Below are positions 61,842 to 64,000 of a stretch of DNA of 64,000 nt, piece by piece. A model generated the notes under the pieces. That model was not told where the DNA came from, ran no database searches, and was given only the letters and a program-made list of their open reading frames with translations. The position numbers and the translations under genes are program-made. Positions within the stretch are counted from its first letter, which is position 1. Each line of letters starts with the position of its first letter. The DNA is from DATMGU01 sp035555315. Lineage in GTDB: Bacteria > Pseudomonadota > Alphaproteobacteria > ATCC43930 > CGMCC-115725. The DNA lies in contig DATMGU010000070.1 in assembly GCA_035555315.1 (NCBI GenBank), positions 62,001 to 126,000 on the forward strand, in the 5' to 3' direction.

Positions 61842-63184
61842 ACCGGAACCGTTTACCCATCGCCATCATCGGCGCCGGCCCCGTCGGCCTCGCGGCGGCG
61901 GCGCATCTCCTGGCGCGCGGTGAGACGCCGATCATGTTCGAGGCCGGTGGCACCGTCGGACGCAGCATCCGTCAATGGGGCCATGTCCGCCTGTTTACGC
62001 CCTGGCGCTTCTGCATGGATCGGCAGGCGGTAGCACTGCTCACCAAGGCCGGCTGGTCGCCCCCACCCCTCCACGAGGTTCCAACCGGCGCGGAGCTGGT
62101 GACTCGCTACTTGGAACCCCTCGCCGCTCTTCCCTCCATCGCAACTCAGATCCACCTGAACACCCGCGTTGTCGCCGTCACCCGACGAGGCACCGACAAG
62201 GTGCGGACCGTCGGGCGGGATAGCCTGCCCTTCGTGCTGCGCGTCGCCGAGGCGGATGGCCGGGTGCGGAACGTCGAGGCGCGCGCGGTGATCGACGCCT
62301 CGGGCACTTGGTCGTCGCCCAACCCGGCCGGCTCCGACGGCTTGCCGGCGATCGGCGAGATCGACGCGGCGGACCGGATCGCGACCGGCATTCCGGACGC
62401 GCTGGGGCGGGAGCGTCGGCGCTACGCTGGCAAAACCACGGCCGTCGTGGGCAGCGGCCACTCGGCACTCAACGCCCTCATCGATCTGGCGCAGCTTCGA
62501 TCGGAGGCGCCCGGCACCCGCCTGTTCTGGATCATGCGCAAGGAGCGGATCGAGGCGGCTTTCGGCGGCGAAAGCGCGGACGCGCTGGCGGGCCGCGGCG
62601 AGCTGGGGAGCCTGGGCCGCGCCCTGGTGGAAAGCGGCGCCGTCGAGGTGTTTTCGCCCTTCCGCATCGCGGCGATCGGCCGTGACGACGAGGGCCGGCT
62701 GCGCATCACCGGCGACCATGCCGGCACCGAGGCGGCGCTCGTCGCCGACGAGGTGATCGTAGCAACCGGCTTCCGGCCGGATCTGTCCATGCTGCGGGAG
62801 ATCCGCCTTTCCCTCGATCCCTGGCTCGAATGCGCCGCCGGCATCGGCACGCTGATCGACCCCAACCTGCATAGCTGCGGCACGGTGCGCCCGCATGGCG
62901 CCATGGAGCTGGCGCACCCGGAGCCGGGCTTCTTCATCGCCGGCATGAAGAGCTACGGCCGGGCACCGACCTTTCTGCTGGCGACCGGCCACGAGCAGGT
63001 CCGTTCGATCGCCGCCACCCTGGCCGGCGACGTGGACGCGGCGGCACGGATAGAGCTGGAGCTGCCTGAGACCGGGGTGTGCGGCGCGCGCCCGTCTCCA
63101 AGACTCGAGATAGAGGTTTCGGCGGGTTCATCAAGCTGCGGATCTGGGGCAGCCATCGAGCCCGTCACCGCCTGCTGCGCCTGA
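61838..63184 (+). CDS. arsenic-operon flavin monooxygenase-like NAD(P)-binding protein (ArsO type)
   Basis: 448 residues. IAIIGAGPVGLAAAAHLLAR is an FAD-binding motif and TTAVVGSGHSALNALIDLAQ an NAD(P)H-binding motif; VIVATGFRPDLSML is the conserved ATG-type loop. HVRLFTPWRFCMDRQA is the region shared with ArsO-like proteins. It has a cysteine-rich tail (CGARPSPRLEIEVSAGSSSC, then CCA), uncommon in the family. The likely role is flavin-dependent oxidation or handling of arsenic compounds. Its ATG overlaps arsR, and arsC follows 16 bases later. Confidence 0.88.
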   Translation: MNRNRLPIAIIGAGPVGLAAAAHLLARGETPIMFEAGGTVGRSIRQWGHVRLFTPWRFCMDRQAVALLTKAGWSPPPLHEVPTGAELVTRYLEPLAALPSIATQIHLNTRVVAVTRRGTDKVRTVGRDSLPFVLRVAEADGRVRNVEARAVIDASGTWSSPNPAGSDGLPAIGEIDAADRIATGIPDALGRERRRYAGKTTAVVGSGHSALNALIDLAQLRSEAPGTRLFWIMRKERIEAAFGGESADALAGRGELGSLGRALVESGAVEVFSPFRIAAIGRDDEGRLRITGDHAGTEAALVADEVIVATGFRPDLSMLREIRLSLDPWLECAAGIGTLIDPNLHSCGTVRPHGAMELAHPEPGFFIAGMKSYGRAPTFLLATGHEQVRSIAATLAGDVDAAARIELELPETGVCGARPSPRLEIEVSAGSSSCGSGAAIEPVTACCA

Positions 63185-63200
63185 TAGAGAGTCCTGCGTC

Positions 63201-63632
63201 ATGACCGTTACGATCTACCACAATCCGGCCTGCGGGACGTCGCGCAACGTGCTCGGCCTGATCCGCGACAGCGGTGAGGAGCCGGTCGTCATCGAATACC
63301 TGAAGACCCCGCCGAGCCGCCCCGAACTCGTCGATCTGATCCGGCACATGGGCATTTCGGTGCGCGATCTGCTGCGCCGGAAGGGGACGCCGTACGACGA
63401 GCTGGGCCTGGACAACACTGACCTAACGGACGACCAACTGATCGACGCGATGATGGCGCACCCCATCCTCATCAACCGGCCAATCGTCATCACACCCCTA
63501 GTCGTGAAGCTCTGCCGACCCTCGGAAACGGTGCTGGACATCCTCCCCACGGGACAACGCGGTGCCTTCGCCAAGGAGGATGGCGAGCTGGTGGTGGACG
63601 AGCGCGGTCGTCGTAAAAAGGCAACATCATGA
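63201..63632 (+). CDS. arsC: arsenate reductase, glutaredoxin-dependent type
   Basis: 143 residues, the ArsC (Spx/ArsC-fold) family. TIYHNPACGTSRNVLGLIRD has the nucleophile Cys11, and the conserved Arg region is INRPIVITP. It reduces arsenate to arsenite with glutathione and glutaredoxin so that the exporter can remove it. Its stop overlaps the ATG of the efflux gene as ATGA. Confidence 0.95.
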   Translation: MTVTIYHNPACGTSRNVLGLIRDSGEEPVVIEYLKTPPSRPELVDLIRHMGISVRDLLRRKGTPYDELGLDNTDLTDDQLIDAMMAHPILINRPIVITPLVVKLCRPSETVLDILPTGQRGAFAKEDGELVVDERGRRKKATS

Positions 63633-64000
63633 GCGACATGACAGCCGCTCCTGCACCGGCGAAGGTCTCCTCCATGGGTACCTTCGAGCGCTACCTCACT
63701 GTCTGGGTGGCGCTCTGCATCGTCGTCGGCATCATCCTCGGACAACTCCTGCCCGGCGTGTTCCGGACGATCGGTGCCGCGACGGTGGCCGAGGTGAACC
63801 TGCCGGTGGCCGTGCTGGTCTGGCTGATGATCGTGCCCATGCTGCTCAAGATCGATCTCGGCGCCCTCCGCCGCGTTGGCGGCCATTGGCGCGGCATCGC
63901 GGCGACCGTCGGCATCAACTGGCTGGTCAAGCCGTTCTCGATGGCGTTGCTCGGCTGGCTGTTCATCGGGCACCTGTTCCGGCCCTTTCTCCCGGCGGGA
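63629..64000 (+). CDS. acr3: ACR3-family arsenite efflux permease, N-terminal part (runs off the window)
   Basis: The first 124 residues of an ACR3 (BASS-fold) transporter. MGTFERYLTVWVALCIVVG and NLPVAVLVWLMIVPMLLKID are family signatures, followed by GGHWRGIAATVGINWLVKPF. It exports arsenite driven by the proton gradient. The gene continues beyond base 64000. Confidence 0.93.
   Translation, partial: MSDMTAAPAPAKVSSMGTFERYLTVWVALCIVVGIILGQLLPGVFRTIGAATVAEVNLPVAVLVWLMIVPMLLKIDLGALRRVGGHWRGIAATVGINWLVKPFSMALLGWLFIGHLFRPFLPAG

Overview
The window is high-GC DNA (clearly above 60 percent by eye) from a free-living alphaproteobacterium. The best guess is the Rhodospirillales or a relative, but no rRNA or other phylogenetic marker is present to settle this. 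Pointers are the sdhE-mfd block divergent from recG, a HemB with a non-zinc-type metal site, a MarR regulator resembling LdtR, and many transport and catabolic genes of rhizobial or azospirillum-like type. I recognise no rRNA, tRNA, CRISPR array, transposase, integrase or prophage gene.

Layout. 0-6 kb: tail of a glutaryl-CoA-type dehydrogenase, a terminator, then an autotransporter, a TPR-sulfotransferase and a lipoprotein hydrolase (envelope module). 6-12 kb: a MarR regulator, a decayed hydroxyisobutyryl-CoA hydrolase, hemB, a truncated Nudix gene, a DUF4337 membrane protein and a soluble multi-PAS histidine kinase. 11.7-21 kb: an alpha/beta hydrolase, a class III CoA-transferase, an aldehyde dehydrogenase, then penicillin-acylase-family enzyme, threonine dehydratase, ferredoxin reductase and Rieske ferredoxin. 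21-29 kb: a glyoxalase-like gene, then a LacI regulator divergent from a sugar ABC operon (binding protein, ATPase, two permeases) ending in a ketose 3-epimerase, with a striking pair of operators. 29-35 kb: chemoreceptor, iron alcohol dehydrogenase, TAXI binding protein, small lipoprotein and NodB-type deacetylase. 35-40.9 kb: methyltransferase, TusA, deaminase, a RES/Xre toxin-antitoxin pair, and a fused LivHM permease with its binding protein. 41-49 kb: hydrolase, hutF and hutI, a hairpin repeat element, CYTH-CHAD protein, FrnE-like DsbA and an orphan binding protein. 49-55.7 kb: mazEF-like pair, mfd-sdhE, recG. 55.8-64 kb: type III polyketide synthase with an ICMT-type methyltransferase, a stress-type protein, PHB-depolymerase-type esterase with a CopG regulator, an MFS pump, and an arsenic operon (arsR, flavoprotein, arsC, ACR3) that runs off the end.

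Two things run across the window beyond gene content. First, at least eight gene junctions carry short head-to-tail repeats of 15-18 bp, each with its own unit sequence and several touching a stop codon. Second, a 163-bp nearly palindromic element with perfect 16-bp terminal inverted repeats sits after hutI, and one end of the same element forms the last codons and stop of the histidine kinase. Gene remnants (Nudix, hydroxyisobutyryl-CoA hydrolase, M24 peptidase, SDR, possibly aldehyde dehydrogenase) lie in several junctions, so the chromosome seems to be shedding genes by local deletion.

Functional links worth following are: acylase plus dehydratase as a route for N-acylated amino acids; polyketide synthase plus methyltransferase for methylated alkylpyrone-type lipids; a sulfotransferase beside an autotransporter; and an arsenic operon with a flavin monooxygenase between regulator and reductase.
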